DNA of 64,000 bases, taken from contig NZ_CP090003.1 in the NCBI RefSeq assembly GCF_021390195.1, positions 2,749,501-2,813,500 of the forward strand, written 5' to 3'. The position numbers and the translations under genes were made by a program. The notes beneath the pieces were generated by a model. That model did not search any database and was not told where the DNA came from. It saw nothing but the letters and a program-made list of their open reading frames with translations. How positions within the stretch are numbered: position 1 is the first letter of the stretch; every line of letters starts with the position of its first letter. This DNA is from Flagellimonas sp. CMM7. GTDB lineage: Bacteria > Bacteroidota > Bacteroidia > Flavobacteriales > Flavobacteriaceae. Shown here piece after piece: positions 45,632 through 55,600 of the stretch.

Positions 45632-46624
45632 ATGGCATTACTAAATTTTCAGAAGCCCGATAAAGTTATAATGATAGATTCAACCGATTTCGAAGGGAAA
45701 TTTGAATTTCGCCCTTTGGAACCTGGTTACGGATTAACAGTTGGAAATGCGTTAAGAAGAGTTCTTCTTTCCTCTTTGGAAGGTTTTGCAATCACTTCTG
45801 TTCGTATTGATGGAGTTGAACATGAGTTTTCTGTTATTCCTGGCGTTGTTGAAGACGTTACAGAAATGATATTGAACCTTAAGCAAGTTCGTTTCAAAAG
45901 ACAGATTGATGATGTTGAGAGCGAAACAGTTTCTGTTTCCGTTAGTGGAAAAGAACAATTGACTGCTGGTGATTTTCAAAAATTCATCTCTGGATACCAA
46001 GTACTAAATCCAGATTTAGTTATCTGTAACATGGATCCTAAAGTAAGTATTAACCTAGAGGTTATTATTGAAAAAGGACGTGGTTACGTTCCTGCTGAGG
46101 AAAACAAAAAATCCAATGCACCTTTGGGTAGTATTGCGGTTGATTCTGTTTACACTCCGGTAAAGAACGTAAAGTACAGTATTGAAAACTTTAGGGTTGA
46201 GCAAAAAACCGATTACGAAAAATTGGTTTTTGAAATCGTAACAGATGGTTCTATCCACCCTAAAGATGCATTGACTGAAGCTGCTAAAGTTTTGATTCAC
46301 CACTTCATGTTATTCTCTGATGAGCGTATTACATTAGAAGCTGATGAAATTGCACAAACTGAAACATATGATGAAGAATCTTTACATATGCGTCAGTTGT
46401 TGAAAACCAAATTGGTAGACATGGACTTGTCCGTTAGGGCTTTAAACTGTCTTAAAGCTGCTGAAGTTGATACTTTGGGAGATTTGGTTTCTTTCAACAA
46501 GAATGATTTAATGAAGTTCAGAAACTTTGGTAAAAAATCATTGACCGAATTGGAAGAGTTGGTAATCAACAAAGGCCTTCAATTTGGAATGGATTTATCC
46601 AAATATAAATTGGACAAAGATTAA
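45632..46624 (+). CDS. rpoA: DNA-directed RNA polymerase subunit alpha
   Basis: A 330-residue alpha subunit. The N-terminal dimerisation domain holds [20 protein letters not shown] and the block [20 protein letters not shown]; the C-terminal domain from about residue 250 has [20 protein letters not shown] and [14 protein letters not shown], the helix-hairpin-helix that touches UP elements and activators. It lies 18 bases after rpsD. Confidence 0.98.
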   Translation: MALLNFQKPDKVIMIDSTDFEGKFEFRPLEPGYGLTVGNALRRVLLSSLEGFAITSVRIDGVEHEFSVIPGVVEDVTEMILNLKQVRFKRQIDDVESETVSVSVSGKEQLTAGDFQKFISGYQVLNPDLVICNMDPKVSINLEVIIEKGRGYVPAEENKKSNAPLGSIAVDSVYTPVKNVKYSIENFRVEQKTDYEKLVFEIVTDGSIHPKDALTEAAKVLIHHFMLFSDERITLEADEIAQTETYDEESLHMRQLLKTKLVDMDLSVRALNCLKAAEVDTLGDLVSFNKNDLMKFRNFGKKSLTELEELVINKGLQFGMDLSKYKLDKD

Positions 46625-46685
46625 GTAATCATATTTTGCTCCTCGTGGTACTACGAGTTAGGAAGCAAGATGATAAAACAAAAAC
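46625..46685 (+). promoter_or_regulatory. Hairpin leader upstream of rplQ
   Basis: The 61-bp rpoA-rplQ spacer holds a two-part stem: TTGCT (46636-46640) with AGCAA (46664-46668), and CTCGT (46642-46646) with ACGAG (46653-46657) around a GGTACT loop; the internal loop is larger on the 3' side. No T-tract follows, so it is not a terminator. It could act on processing or on translation of L17. Confidence 0.45.
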
Positions 46686-47189
46686 ATGAGACACGGAAAG
46701 AAATTTAATCACTTAGGTAGAACAGCTGCCCACAGAAAGGCAATGTTGGCCAATATGGCGTGTTCCCTAATAGAACATAAAAGAATCAACACTACAGTTG
46801 CCAAAGCAAAAGCGTTAAAGCAATTTGTGGAGCCGTTGATTACCAAGTCTAAAGTAGAGAACAATCAAACTACTGAGAAAGGTACTCACAACAGAAGGAT
46901 TGTTTTTAGTAACCTAAGGAACAAGTATGCTGTTACAGAACTTTTCAGCACAGTTGCGGAAAAAGTTGCTGATAGACCGGGAGGATATACAAGAATCATC
47001 AAGTTGGGTAACCGTCTTGGAGATAACGCTGATATGGCCATGATAGAGTTAGTGGACTTCAACGAAGTTTATAACGCTGGAAAACCTGCCAAGAAAACCA
47101 CACGAAGAAGTAGAAGAGGTGGAGGTAAAAAAGTAGAAGCTGCTGCTCCAGTTGCTGAAACCAAAACAGCAGATGATTCAGAAGAATAG
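46686..47189 (+). CDS. rplQ: 50S ribosomal protein L17
   Basis: A 167-residue L17 near the tunnel exit. The core ([38 protein letters not shown], then [20 protein letters not shown]) is followed by an extension of about 40 residues that is first basic ([15 protein letters not shown]) and then acidic/Ala-rich ([17 protein letters not shown]), longer than the 127-residue E. coli protein. It is the last gene of the cluster, before a strong terminator. Confidence 0.97.
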   Translation: MRHGKKFNHLGRTAAHRKAMLANMACSLIEHKRINTTVAKAKALKQFVEPLITKSKVENNQTTEKGTHNRRIVFSNLRNKYAVTELFSTVAEKVADRPGGYTRIIKLGNRLGDNADMAMIELVDFNEVYNAGKPAKKTTRRSRRGGGKKVEAAAPVAETKTADDSEE

Positions 47190-47215
47190 CAATATGTTAT
47201 TAACTATTGTATTAG

Positions 47216-47250
47216 AAAAAAAAGGATAAGTGAAAACTTATCCTTTTTTT
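47216..47250 (+). terminator. Intrinsic terminator of the ribosomal cluster
   Basis: A stem of up to 15 bp, AAAGGATAAGT (47221-47231) with ACTTATCCTTT (47236-47246), extended by A/T pairs on both sides and closed by a GAAA tetraloop (47232-47235). A T-run to 47250 follows. It lies 27 bases after the rplQ stop. Because it is symmetrical it may work on both strands, but no gene faces it on the other. Confidence 0.92.
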
Positions 47251-47284
47251 ATGTTTTTTTGTCAAACTTGAAATTAAAAATCGC

Positions 47285-48397
47285 ATGAAGTATCACTCAA
47301 AGAAAAGAGCACTGTTATTACTGGCAGATGGTACTATTTTTTATGGCAAAGCCATTGGGAATAATGAAGGTACCGCTGTTGGAGAAGTATGTTTCAACAC
47401 CGGAATGACGGGTTATCAAGAAATTTTTACGGACCCCTCCTATTTTGGCCAATTAATGGTTACGACCAATGCACATATTGGTAACTATGGAACCAATGCG
47501 GAAGAAATAGAATCGGATTCCATAAAAATTGCTGGACTTATCGTAAAAAACTTTAGTTATGAGTATTCACGTCCAAGTGCGGACATGAGCCTATTGGATT
47601 TTTTGGAGAAGAACAATCTTTTTGCCATTTCTGATGTGGATACCAGGGCATTGGTAAGCTATATTCGTGATAACGGGGCAATGAACGCTTTAATTTCCAC
47701 AAGAGTTGATGAGATAGAAGAATTAAAAAAAGAGTTGGCCAACGTTCCAAGTATGGAAGGGTTGGAACTCTCCTCTAAAGTTTCAACTGCAGAACCATAT
47801 TACTTTGGCGAAGAAAATGCTACATATAAAATTTCAGCCTTAGATATAGGTATCAAGAAGAACATTCTTAGAAACCTTGCTAAAAGAGGAGCTTATATAA
47901 AAGTATTTCCATACAATACTCCATTTGAAGAAATGAAGAAATGGAATCCAGATGGATATTTCATATCCAATGGACCTGGAGATCCAGAACCCTTGACAGA
48001 TGCTATTTCTGCAACAAAGGAGATGATAAAATCCAATAAACCATTATTTGGAATATGCCTAGGGCATCAAGTGCTGGCATTGGCAAATGGCGTTTCAACA
48101 TATAAAATGCACAATGGGCATAGAGGGATTAACCATCCAATTCTCAATTTAGTCACCGGAAAAGGGGAAATAACTTCGCAAAACCATGGTTTTGCTGTGA
48201 ATAGGGAAGAAACAGAAGCTAATCAAGATTTGGAGATTACCCATTTGCATCTTAATGATGATACAGTAGCTGGTATCAAAATGAAAGGAAAAGAAGTGTT
48301 TTCTGTTCAATATCACCCAGAAGCCAGCCCTGGACCACATGATGCAGATTATTTATTCGATCAATTTTTTGAAGCGATCAAGACAAGTCGCAACTAA
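47285..48397 (+). CDS. carA: Carbamoyl-phosphate synthase small (glutamine amidotransferase) subunit
   Basis: A 370-residue CarA that releases ammonia from glutamine for carbamoyl phosphate, used in pyrimidine and arginine synthesis. The N-terminal CPSase domain (ALLLLADGTIFYGKAIGNNE, then FNTGMTGYQEIFTDPSY) is followed by a class I glutaminase with nucleophile Cys258 in GICLGHQ and the His/Glu pair in QYHPEASPGP near 342. carB is not adjacent; the next gene is eno. CarB must be encoded elsewhere. Confidence 0.97.
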   Translation: MKYHSKKRALLLLADGTIFYGKAIGNNEGTAVGEVCFNTGMTGYQEIFTDPSYFGQLMVTTNAHIGNYGTNAEEIESDSIKIAGLIVKNFSYEYSRPSADMSLLDFLEKNNLFAISDVDTRALVSYIRDNGAMNALISTRVDEIEELKKELANVPSMEGLELSSKVSTAEPYYFGEENATYKISALDIGIKKNILRNLAKRGAYIKVFPYNTPFEEMKKWNPDGYFISNGPGDPEPLTDAISATKEMIKSNKPLFGICLGHQVLALANGVSTYKMHNGHRGINHPILNLVTGKGEITSQNHGFAVNREETEANQDLEITHLHLNDDTVAGIKMKGKEVFSVQYHPEASPGPHDADYLFDQFFEAIKTSRN

Positions 48398-48508
48398 AAC
48401 GTTGTAGTTTATTTTTAGGTTATTATCAGTGTTTTATGAGTATTATCATGAAGCTAAAAAGTTCACCTTTCGTATCTTAGCCAAATTAATTTCAACCATA
48501 AATATTAA

Positions 48509-49807
<1,299 letters not shown>

Positions 49808-49834
49808 TGATAATGATTTTTTAGCACTATGAAC

Positions 49835-49864
49835 GCCTTTCTCAATTGGGAAAGGCTTTTTTTT
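49835..49864 (+). terminator. Intrinsic terminator after eno
   Basis: GCCTTTC (49835-49841) pairs with GAAAGGC (49850-49856) around the eight-base loop TCAATTGG, followed by eight T residues (49857-49864). It lies 27 bases after the eno stop. Confidence 0.9.
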
Positions 49865-49915
49865 GTTTCAGAAATAAACTTTGGTTAACTTAATTGACTA
49901 AACAAAACTTACCTA

Positions 49916-51454
49916 ATGAACAATTTTCTTTTTGCTGCGGCAGAAAATGATGCTTTGGCCAATTGTAAGGCTGGTGGAATGGGAGACGTGGTTAGAGACG
50001 TTCCTAGACAAATTTCAGAACAAGGAGATAAGGTTCATGTAATTGTACCGTCGTACTCTAGACTTCATCAAGATGGTCTATTTAAAACAAACCTAAACTT
50101 TAGTCTAAGAGGACTGTCCTATACCGCGGAACTTTACGAGGTAAAACCAAAGAAAGAATACCCAAATATTGTCCATTATGTAATACACCACCCTGAAATT
50201 GAAGCAGGTGACATTGCCCATATCTATCATAATGACCCCGAAGAACCTTTCTATACGGATGCGGTAAAATACTTTATTTTTTGCACCGCTGTGGCCGAGG
50301 CTATTAAAAAAGGAGCTTTTGGGAAGTTGGATATTATTCATCTACATGATTGGCACTCAAGTTTGCTTTTATTTTTAAGGGAATACCATAAGGATTATCA
50401 GAGCCTAAAAGATATTCGTACCGTTTATAGTATCCACAATTTGGCCATTCAAGGTATTAGACCATTTGATGATAATTACTCATCGCTTAAGAACTGGTTT
50501 CCAGATATACCAATTGACTATATGTCACTAATGGATTATCGGTACCAGGATTGTATTAACCTAATGGCAGTTGGTATCCGTTTTGCTGATGCCGTACATA
50601 CCGTTTCTCCTTCCTATAAAGAAGATGTGTTGCTTCCTAGTTCCCCGCCGGAGTTTATTGGTGGCGAAGGGTTAGAAAAAGACTTATTAAAAGCTGATGA
50701 AGAGGGAAGACTCTTTGGTATTTTGAATGGGTGCAATTACAAAAATATCAATGCAGAAGAAAAAGGTTTTATTTACAGAAATACTGTGAAAGCCCTTTTT
50801 AGGTGGCTACAAGAAGAATCAAAAAAATACAAAGCTGATTTTTTGGCGCATACAGGTGAAAAAATAATGGAATACGTGGATAACAGACCAAAATTCATTG
50901 TATCCAGCGTAGCTAGATTAACAGAGCAAAAATTTTACTTTTTTAGACGTTCCCCTGAGGCTTTTGTTGAAATTCTGAAAAAGCTAGAAAAGGTAGATGG
51001 TATTTTCATGCTTTTAGGCACTGGAGCCCCTGAGTATGAGGAGCTTTTTAGAAAATTGAGCTACGAGCATAAGAATTTTGTTTTTACCAATGGCCAATCT
51101 GAAAGCCTTATTGACTCCATTTATCTAGAGTCAGATCTATATTTTATGCCAAGTCTTTTTGAGCCCTGCGGAATTAGTCAAATGCTGGCTATGCGAAATG
51201 GAAACCCTTGCTTGGTTCATCATACGGGAGGTTTAAAAGATACCGTCTCTCATATGAAAACAGGCTTTAGTTTTGATGGAGATACTTATGATGAAAAAAT
51301 CAAGAGTATGTTGGAAGGTTTTGATCTAGCCTTAGATGTTTATAAGAATGATAAACCTGCATGGAAAAAAATTCAAAATGCGGCCAAGAAAAAGAGATTT
51401 ACCTGGAAGAAATCTGTAGATAACTATTATAGAGAGTTGTATAATTTTAGTTAG
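49916..51454 (+). CDS. Glycogen/starch synthase-like glycosyltransferase (GT5)
   Basis: A 512-residue GT-B protein of the GlgA type, which adds glucose from a nucleotide sugar to an alpha-1,4-glucan. The N-terminal sugar-binding motif is KAGGMGD at 18-24 (usually KTGGLAD), followed by IIHLHDWHSSL near 140 and YSIHNLAIQGI near 175; the C-terminal half has SSVARLTEQK and the donor-site motif FEPCGISQMLAMRNG near 420. No other glg gene is nearby. Alternatively it may be a paralogue with a different acceptor, since the first motif is altered. Confidence 0.88.
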   Translation: MNNFLFAAAENDALANCKAGGMGDVVRDVPRQISEQGDKVHVIVPSYSRLHQDGLFKTNLNFSLRGLSYTAELYEVKPKKEYPNIVHYVIHHPEIEAGDIAHIYHNDPEEPFYTDAVKYFIFCTAVAEAIKKGAFGKLDIIHLHDWHSSLLLFLREYHKDYQSLKDIRTVYSIHNLAIQGIRPFDDNYSSLKNWFPDIPIDYMSLMDYRYQDCINLMAVGIRFADAVHTVSPSYKEDVLLPSSPPEFIGGEGLEKDLLKADEEGRLFGILNGCNYKNINAEEKGFIYRNTVKALFRWLQEESKKYKADFLAHTGEKIMEYVDNRPKFIVSSVARLTEQKFYFFRRSPEAFVEILKKLEKVDGIFMLLGTGAPEYEELFRKLSYEHKNFVFTNGQSESLIDSIYLESDLYFMPSLFEPCGISQMLAMRNGNPCLVHHTGGLKDTVSHMKTGFSFDGDTYDEKIKSMLEGFDLALDVYKNDKPAWKKIQNAAKKKRFTWKKSVDNYYRELYNFS

Positions 51455-51582
51455 CTACCCCGTTAGTTTACGACTTATAAAATAAGCAGTTCCTGAACCA
51501 TAATTGAAGCCTGGAATATTGTTAATGGCCGTGCTTTTTCGTAAATTTCAGGTTCTATTTTATTAATCTATTAAAACATACA

Positions 51583-52866
51583 ATGTCGGACAAAGCTATA
51601 CTTGAATATGATGGTAAAAAATACGAATTCCCAGTTATTAAAGGTACTGAGGATGAACTAGCTATAGATATAAAAACACTTAGAGGAGTAAGTAGTATAG
51701 TAACCATTGATCCAGGCTATAAAAATACAGGTTCATGTGAGAGTGCTATCACTTTTTTGGATGGAGAAAAAGGAATTTTAAGATATAGGGGATATTCTAT
51801 TGAAGAGTTGGCTGAGAAGGCTGATTTTTTAGAAGTGGCCTATCTTTTAATTTTTGGAGAATTGCCAAACAAGGAACAATTAGATACTTTTCATAACGAT
51901 ATTAAGGAGGAGTCCCATGTAGACGAGGAAATGAAGAAGATATTGGATGGTTTCCCAAAGTCAGCCCACCCAATGGGTGTATTATCTTCCTTAACAAGTG
52001 CTTTAGTAGCCTTTAATCCTATTTCAGTTGACGTTTCTTCAGAAACCGCAATGTACAGTTCCATAGTTCGTATTCTTGCTAAGTTTCCAGTTTTAGTTGC
52101 TTGGGCACAACGTAAAAAGAAAGGGCTGCCCTTAGATTATGGAGATGATACGTTAGGCTATGTAGAAAACATCCATAAAATGATGTTTAAAAAGCCAAAC
52201 CAAGAGTATAAAAGGGACCTGATTGCTATAGATGCATTAGATAAGCTATTGATTTTACATGCAGACCATGAGCAAAATTGCTCTACATCTACAGTTCGTA
52301 TAGTAGGTTCATCCCATGCCGGTCTTTTTGCTTCATTATCAGCAGGAATTTCTGCATTGTGGGGCCCTTTACATGGTGGTGCCAACCAAGCGGTTTTAGA
52401 GATGCTTGAAGCTATTCAAGAAGATGGAGGGGATACAAAAAAATATATGGCCAAAGCCAAAGACAAAAATGACCCATTTAGGTTAATGGGCTTTGGACAC
52501 AGAGTATATAAGAACTTTGATCCAAGAGCAAAGATTATCAAAAAATCTGCTGATGAAGTATTGGGTAATCTTGGAATTGAAGACCCAATCTTGGATATTG
52601 CAAAAGCTCTTGAAAAAGAAGCTTTGGAAGATGAGTACTTTGTAAAAAGGAAACTTTATCCTAATGTAGACTTTTACTCAGGAATTATCTACAGGGCATT
52701 AGGCATTCCAACTGAGATGTTTACGGTAATGTTTGCGCTAGGAAGACTGCCAGGTTGGATTGCTCAATGGAGGGAGATGAGATTGAGAGGTGAGCCGATA
52801 GGAAGGCCTAGACAAATTTATATTGGGGAAAATCTTAGACCTTTTGTTAAGGTGGAAAAAAGATAA
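51583..52866 (+). CDS. gltA: Citrate synthase
   Basis: A 427-residue type II-like citrate synthase that condenses acetyl-CoA with oxaloacetate. The catalytic residues are all visible: His264 in GPLHGGANQ, His306 in GFGHRVYKN and Asp363 in NVDFYSG, at nearly the same numbers as in E. coli GltA. The segment ILHADHEQNCSTSTVR lies at 224-239. It stands alone: 128 bp after the synthase-like gene and followed by a terminator. Confidence 0.98.
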   Translation: MSDKAILEYDGKKYEFPVIKGTEDELAIDIKTLRGVSSIVTIDPGYKNTGSCESAITFLDGEKGILRYRGYSIEELAEKADFLEVAYLLIFGELPNKEQLDTFHNDIKEESHVDEEMKKILDGFPKSAHPMGVLSSLTSALVAFNPISVDVSSETAMYSSIVRILAKFPVLVAWAQRKKKGLPLDYGDDTLGYVENIHKMMFKKPNQEYKRDLIAIDALDKLLILHADHEQNCSTSTVRIVGSSHAGLFASLSAGISALWGPLHGGANQAVLEMLEAIQEDGGDTKKYMAKAKDKNDPFRLMGFGHRVYKNFDPRAKIIKKSADEVLGNLGIEDPILDIAKALEKEALEDEYFVKRKLYPNVDFYSGIIYRALGIPTEMFTVMFALGRLPGWIAQWREMRLRGEPIGRPRQIYIGENLRPFVKVEKR

Positions 52867-52896
52867 ACTAATGTACAAAATAGAAGTATAGAGGTG

Positions 52897-52921
52897 AGGC
52901 GATTTGAGAAAATCGCCTTTT
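52897..52921 (+). terminator. Intrinsic terminator after gltA
   Basis: AGGCGATTT (52897-52905) and AAATCGCCT (52910-52918) form a perfect 9-bp stem with a GAGA tetraloop; a short T-run follows (52919-52921, then CTTATTTAT). It lies 30 bases after the gltA stop. Confidence 0.85.
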
Positions 52922-52926
52922 CTTAT

Positions 52927-53394
52927 TTATAATTTTGCAATGTTACCGTTAGAATGGAGGTTTAAAAACCTATCCTTATCATAACATATTTGCATAATAC
53001 CTTGGTGATAATACTTCTGAATTTCTGATAAAGAACCAGTATTGATTTTGGTTTTACACCTTAGATATTCCGTGTGGAGAAACTCATGGCCATCTATTGC
53101 ATTAAGATTCTTTATGGTTGAGTCTAGAGAGCGGTGGTAATTTTCCAAACATAAATCTATCTCTTCAATAAAGACCCTATCTTCTTTAGGCACATCTATG
53201 AGCATAGTGCTAAAAAACTGTGAATAATCACTTTTAGTAATACAATCGGAATACTTTGTAGAATAATCTGTAGCCTTACTTTCTTCTGTATTAAAAACTT
53301 TGGATAAGGATATTTTTCCAGGGAAAGAATTCATGGATAGCAAACCAATGCTCACCATGATGATAAAACATAAAGGGAAAACAACTTTTTTCAT
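52927..53394 (-). CDS. Hypothetical secreted protein
   Basis: A 155-residue protein with a signal peptide or N-terminal anchor (VFPLCFIIMVSIGLLSM, about residues 5-21). The mature part is mostly helical and has four cysteines (in SDCITK, DLCLENY, LRCKTK and QICYDK), suggesting two disulfide bonds in the periplasm. I recognise no family. It is convergent with gltA and divergent from the amidinohydrolase gene. Confidence 0.6.
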   Translation of the reverse strand: MKKVVFPLCFIIMVSIGLLSMNSFPGKISLSKVFNTEESKATDYSTKYSDCITKSDYSQFFSTMLIDVPKEDRVFIEEIDLCLENYHRSLDSTIKNLNAIDGHEFLHTEYLRCKTKINTGSLSEIQKYYHQGIMQICYDKDRFLNLHSNGNIAKL

Positions 53395-53539
53395 CCTGAA
53401 GTCTCTTTCTCAGATTAAATGTAAGGATAACAATGTAATTTTTTGCATTTTAGCACAAGAATTTATTGAAAAAACTTCAATTTATATATCTGTAAATCAG
53501 ATAGTTGAATGATAAAGGAAGAAATTTGGAAAGGGCTGT

Positions 53540-53567
53540 AAAAACCCCTAATAAAATTGGGTTTTTT
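53540..53567 (+). terminator. Hairpin with T-tract in the 289-bp spacer before the amidinohydrolase gene
   Basis: AAAAACCC (53540-53547) pairs with GGGTTTTT (53559-53566) around an 11-base loop, and the T-run reaches 53567. It looks like a terminator or attenuator, but no gene ends just upstream on the plus strand. A perfect -7-like TAGTTTTG lies after it at 53603-53610. A smaller dyad, TATCTG-N5-CAGATA (53487-53503), lies before it. The rest of the spacer has nothing I can name. Confidence 0.5.
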
Positions 53568-53683
53568 CTGTTTTTGTAAAAGGAAAATCGCCAGTAAAGC
53601 ACTAGTTTTGCCATAGAATTTTTAGGGATTTTCTCCTATTGGAGATTATGGTGTCCCCTTTGGTTTTGAAAAAATATTGTATG

Positions 53684-54595
53684 ATGCAGTTGCATATTGT
53701 AGATGAAACAAGTCCGCTAAAAGCGGTGATTTTGGGAACGGCAGAAAGTTGTGGTCCAACTCCAGTTCCAGAAGAAGCATATGACCCAAAATCCTTGGAA
53801 CATATTCTCGCGGGGACATACCCCAAAGAAGCTGATATGACAAAGGAGATGGAAGCTTTTTTAGATGTTTTTAAAAAGTATAAGGTTGAAGTCTTTAGAC
53901 CGTCCGTTTTAAAAGATTGTAATCAGATCTTTTCAAGAGATATAGCTTTTGTGATTGAGGATAAATTATTTCATGCCAATATATTACCAGATAGAGAGCG
54001 TGAGTTTGAAGCAATTGACCATGTTTTGGATAAAATAAATCCAAACAAAGTTATAAGACCTCCAGAGGAAGTCCATATAGAAGGGGGAGACGTAATGCCA
54101 TGGAACGAATATATTTTTATTGGCACTTATACAGGTAAAGATTATCCAGATTTTATTACTGCAAGGACCAATAAAGCTGCTGTGGAATATATTCGAAGTC
54201 AATTTCCGCACAAAAAGGTAAAGTCTTTTGAGCTGAGGAAATCCAATACCAATGCGAAGGAGAACGCATTGCATTTGGACTGCTGTTTTCAACCAGTAGG
54301 AAAGGATAAAGCCATTTTACATAAAAATGGGTTTTTGGTAGAGGAAGAATACCAATGGCTGGTAGATTATTTTGGAAAGGAGAACGTATTTGAAATCACC
54401 AAAGACGAGATGTACAATATGTTTAGCAATGTATTCTCTATTTCTCCTGAAGTGGTAGTTTCAGAAAAGAGCTTCACAAGATTGAATACTTGGCTTAGAG
54501 AACAAGGTTTTACGGTTGAAGAAATTCCATATTCTGAAATCGCCAAACAAGAAGGCCTTCTACGTTGCAGCACACTACCTTTAATAAGAGCATAA
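53684..54595 (+). CDS. Dimethylarginine dimethylaminohydrolase/arginine deiminase-like amidinohydrolase
   Basis: A 303-residue guanidino-group-modifying enzyme with the five-bladed alpha/beta-propeller fold. The start at ATG 53684 (MQLHIVDETSPLKAV) is preferred because upstream in-frame codons do not resemble the family. Residues fit the catalytic set: IEGGDV (Glu133, Asp136), LHLDCCF (His197) and the nucleophile Cys295 in LLRCSTLPL. It should hydrolyse an arginine-type compound or transfer its amidino group; the exact substrate is uncertain. It is followed 13 bp later by ctlX. Confidence 0.85.
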   Translation: MQLHIVDETSPLKAVILGTAESCGPTPVPEEAYDPKSLEHILAGTYPKEADMTKEMEAFLDVFKKYKVEVFRPSVLKDCNQIFSRDIAFVIEDKLFHANILPDREREFEAIDHVLDKINPNKVIRPPEEVHIEGGDVMPWNEYIFIGTYTGKDYPDFITARTNKAAVEYIRSQFPHKKVKSFELRKSNTNAKENALHLDCCFQPVGKDKAILHKNGFLVEEEYQWLVDYFGKENVFEITKDEMYNMFSNVFSISPEVVVSEKSFTRLNTWLREQGFTVEEIPYSEIAKQEGLLRCSTLPLIRA

Positions 54596-54608
54596 ACTAA
54601 CTTTTTCA

Positions 54609-55538
54609 ATGCAAGTAACAAATACCATTTTAATGATCAGGCCTGTCAATTTCAGGAAGAACGAGCAGACGGCCGTTAACAATTACTTTCAAGAAGATTT
54701 AAGTATAAAAAATGACGAAATCAACAAGAAAGCTCAAAATGAGTTTGACGATTTTGTAACCAAACTCAGAAATCACGGAGTCAATGTTATTGTGGTTGAT
54801 GATAAAAAAGAAACTGACACTCCAGATTCCATATTTCCAAATAATTGGATTTCCTTTCATGAAAGTGGGACAGTGTGCGTGTATCCCATGTTTGCGGAAA
54901 ATCGAAGAAAGGAACGTAGAGAAGATATTTTTGATATTTTGGAAGGACATGGTTTTCGTATAGATAATATTGTAGATTATACTGCAGCAGAAGAGGAAGA
55001 CGTTTTTTTGGAAGGAACAGGTAGTATTTTAAAAGATCGAGTAAATCAAAAGGCGTATTGTGCGTTGTCAGAGAGGGCTCATGAAGAACTTTTTATTGAG
55101 TTCTGTGAAGATTTTGATTGTTTTCCTGTAATATTTACTGCAAACCAAACCGTAGAGGGTAAACGATTGCCCATCTACCACACCAATGTTATGATGGCTA
55201 TGGGCGAGACCTTTGCCGTTATCTGTTTGGATACCATAGATGATAAAAAGGAGCGAAAGAATGTAGTAGATCAGCTTAAAAAAGATGGTAGGGAAATCAT
55301 TTCTATTACCGAGGAGCAGATGTACCAATTTGCTGGTAATATGCTTCAGGTTATAGGAGCAAATGACGAGCGCTTTATGGTGATGAGTTCAGCAGCATAT
55401 AATAGTTTGGATGAGGCTAGGGTAGCGGCTATTGAAAAGCATTGTAAAATTATCCATAGCCCTTTGAATACTATTGAAACCTGTGGAGGAGGAAGTGCCC
55501 GTTGTATGATGGCAGAAGTCTTCTTACCAAAAAAGTGA
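54609..55538 (+). CDS. ctlX: Citrulline utilization hydrolase CtlX family protein
   Basis: A 309-residue member of the same amidinohydrolase superfamily as its neighbour but of the CtlX type. It opens with TNTILMIRPVNFRKNEQTAV; PDSIFPNNWISFHE is the typical acidic/Asn segment, His191 lies in PIYHTNVMMAMGE and the nucleophile Cys299 in GGGSARCMMAE. CtlX is associated with citrulline breakdown in Bacteroidetes. With the gene upstream it probably forms a two-gene arginine/citrulline catabolic operon. Confidence 0.88.
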   Translation: MQVTNTILMIRPVNFRKNEQTAVNNYFQEDLSIKNDEINKKAQNEFDDFVTKLRNHGVNVIVVDDKKETDTPDSIFPNNWISFHESGTVCVYPMFAENRRKERREDIFDILEGHGFRIDNIVDYTAAEEEDVFLEGTGSILKDRVNQKAYCALSERAHEELFIEFCEDFDCFPVIFTANQTVEGKRLPIYHTNVMMAMGETFAVICLDTIDDKKERKNVVDQLKKDGREIISITEEQMYQFAGNMLQVIGANDERFMVMSSAAYNSLDEARVAAIEKHCKIIHSPLNTIETCGGGSARCMMAEVFLPKK

Positions 55539-55542
55539 TTGT

Positions 55543-55556
55543 ACCCTTGCCAGGGT
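55543..55556 (+). terminator. Weak hairpin after ctlX
   Basis: ACCCT (55543-55547) pairs with AGGGT (55552-55556) around a TGCC loop, followed by a T-rich but interrupted stretch (TCTATTATTATTTTG). It lies in the 62-bp convergent gap behind ctlX and could end its transcript; the stem is short. Confidence 0.35.
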
Positions 55557-55600
55557 TCTATTATTATTTTGATGCTTTTTGTAACGAATTGTAAAAAAAA

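Noticed and set aside
48450..48480. Possible promoter before eno (TATCTTAG)
   Set aside because: The -7 has a mismatch and there is no TTTG-like -33 at the right distance.
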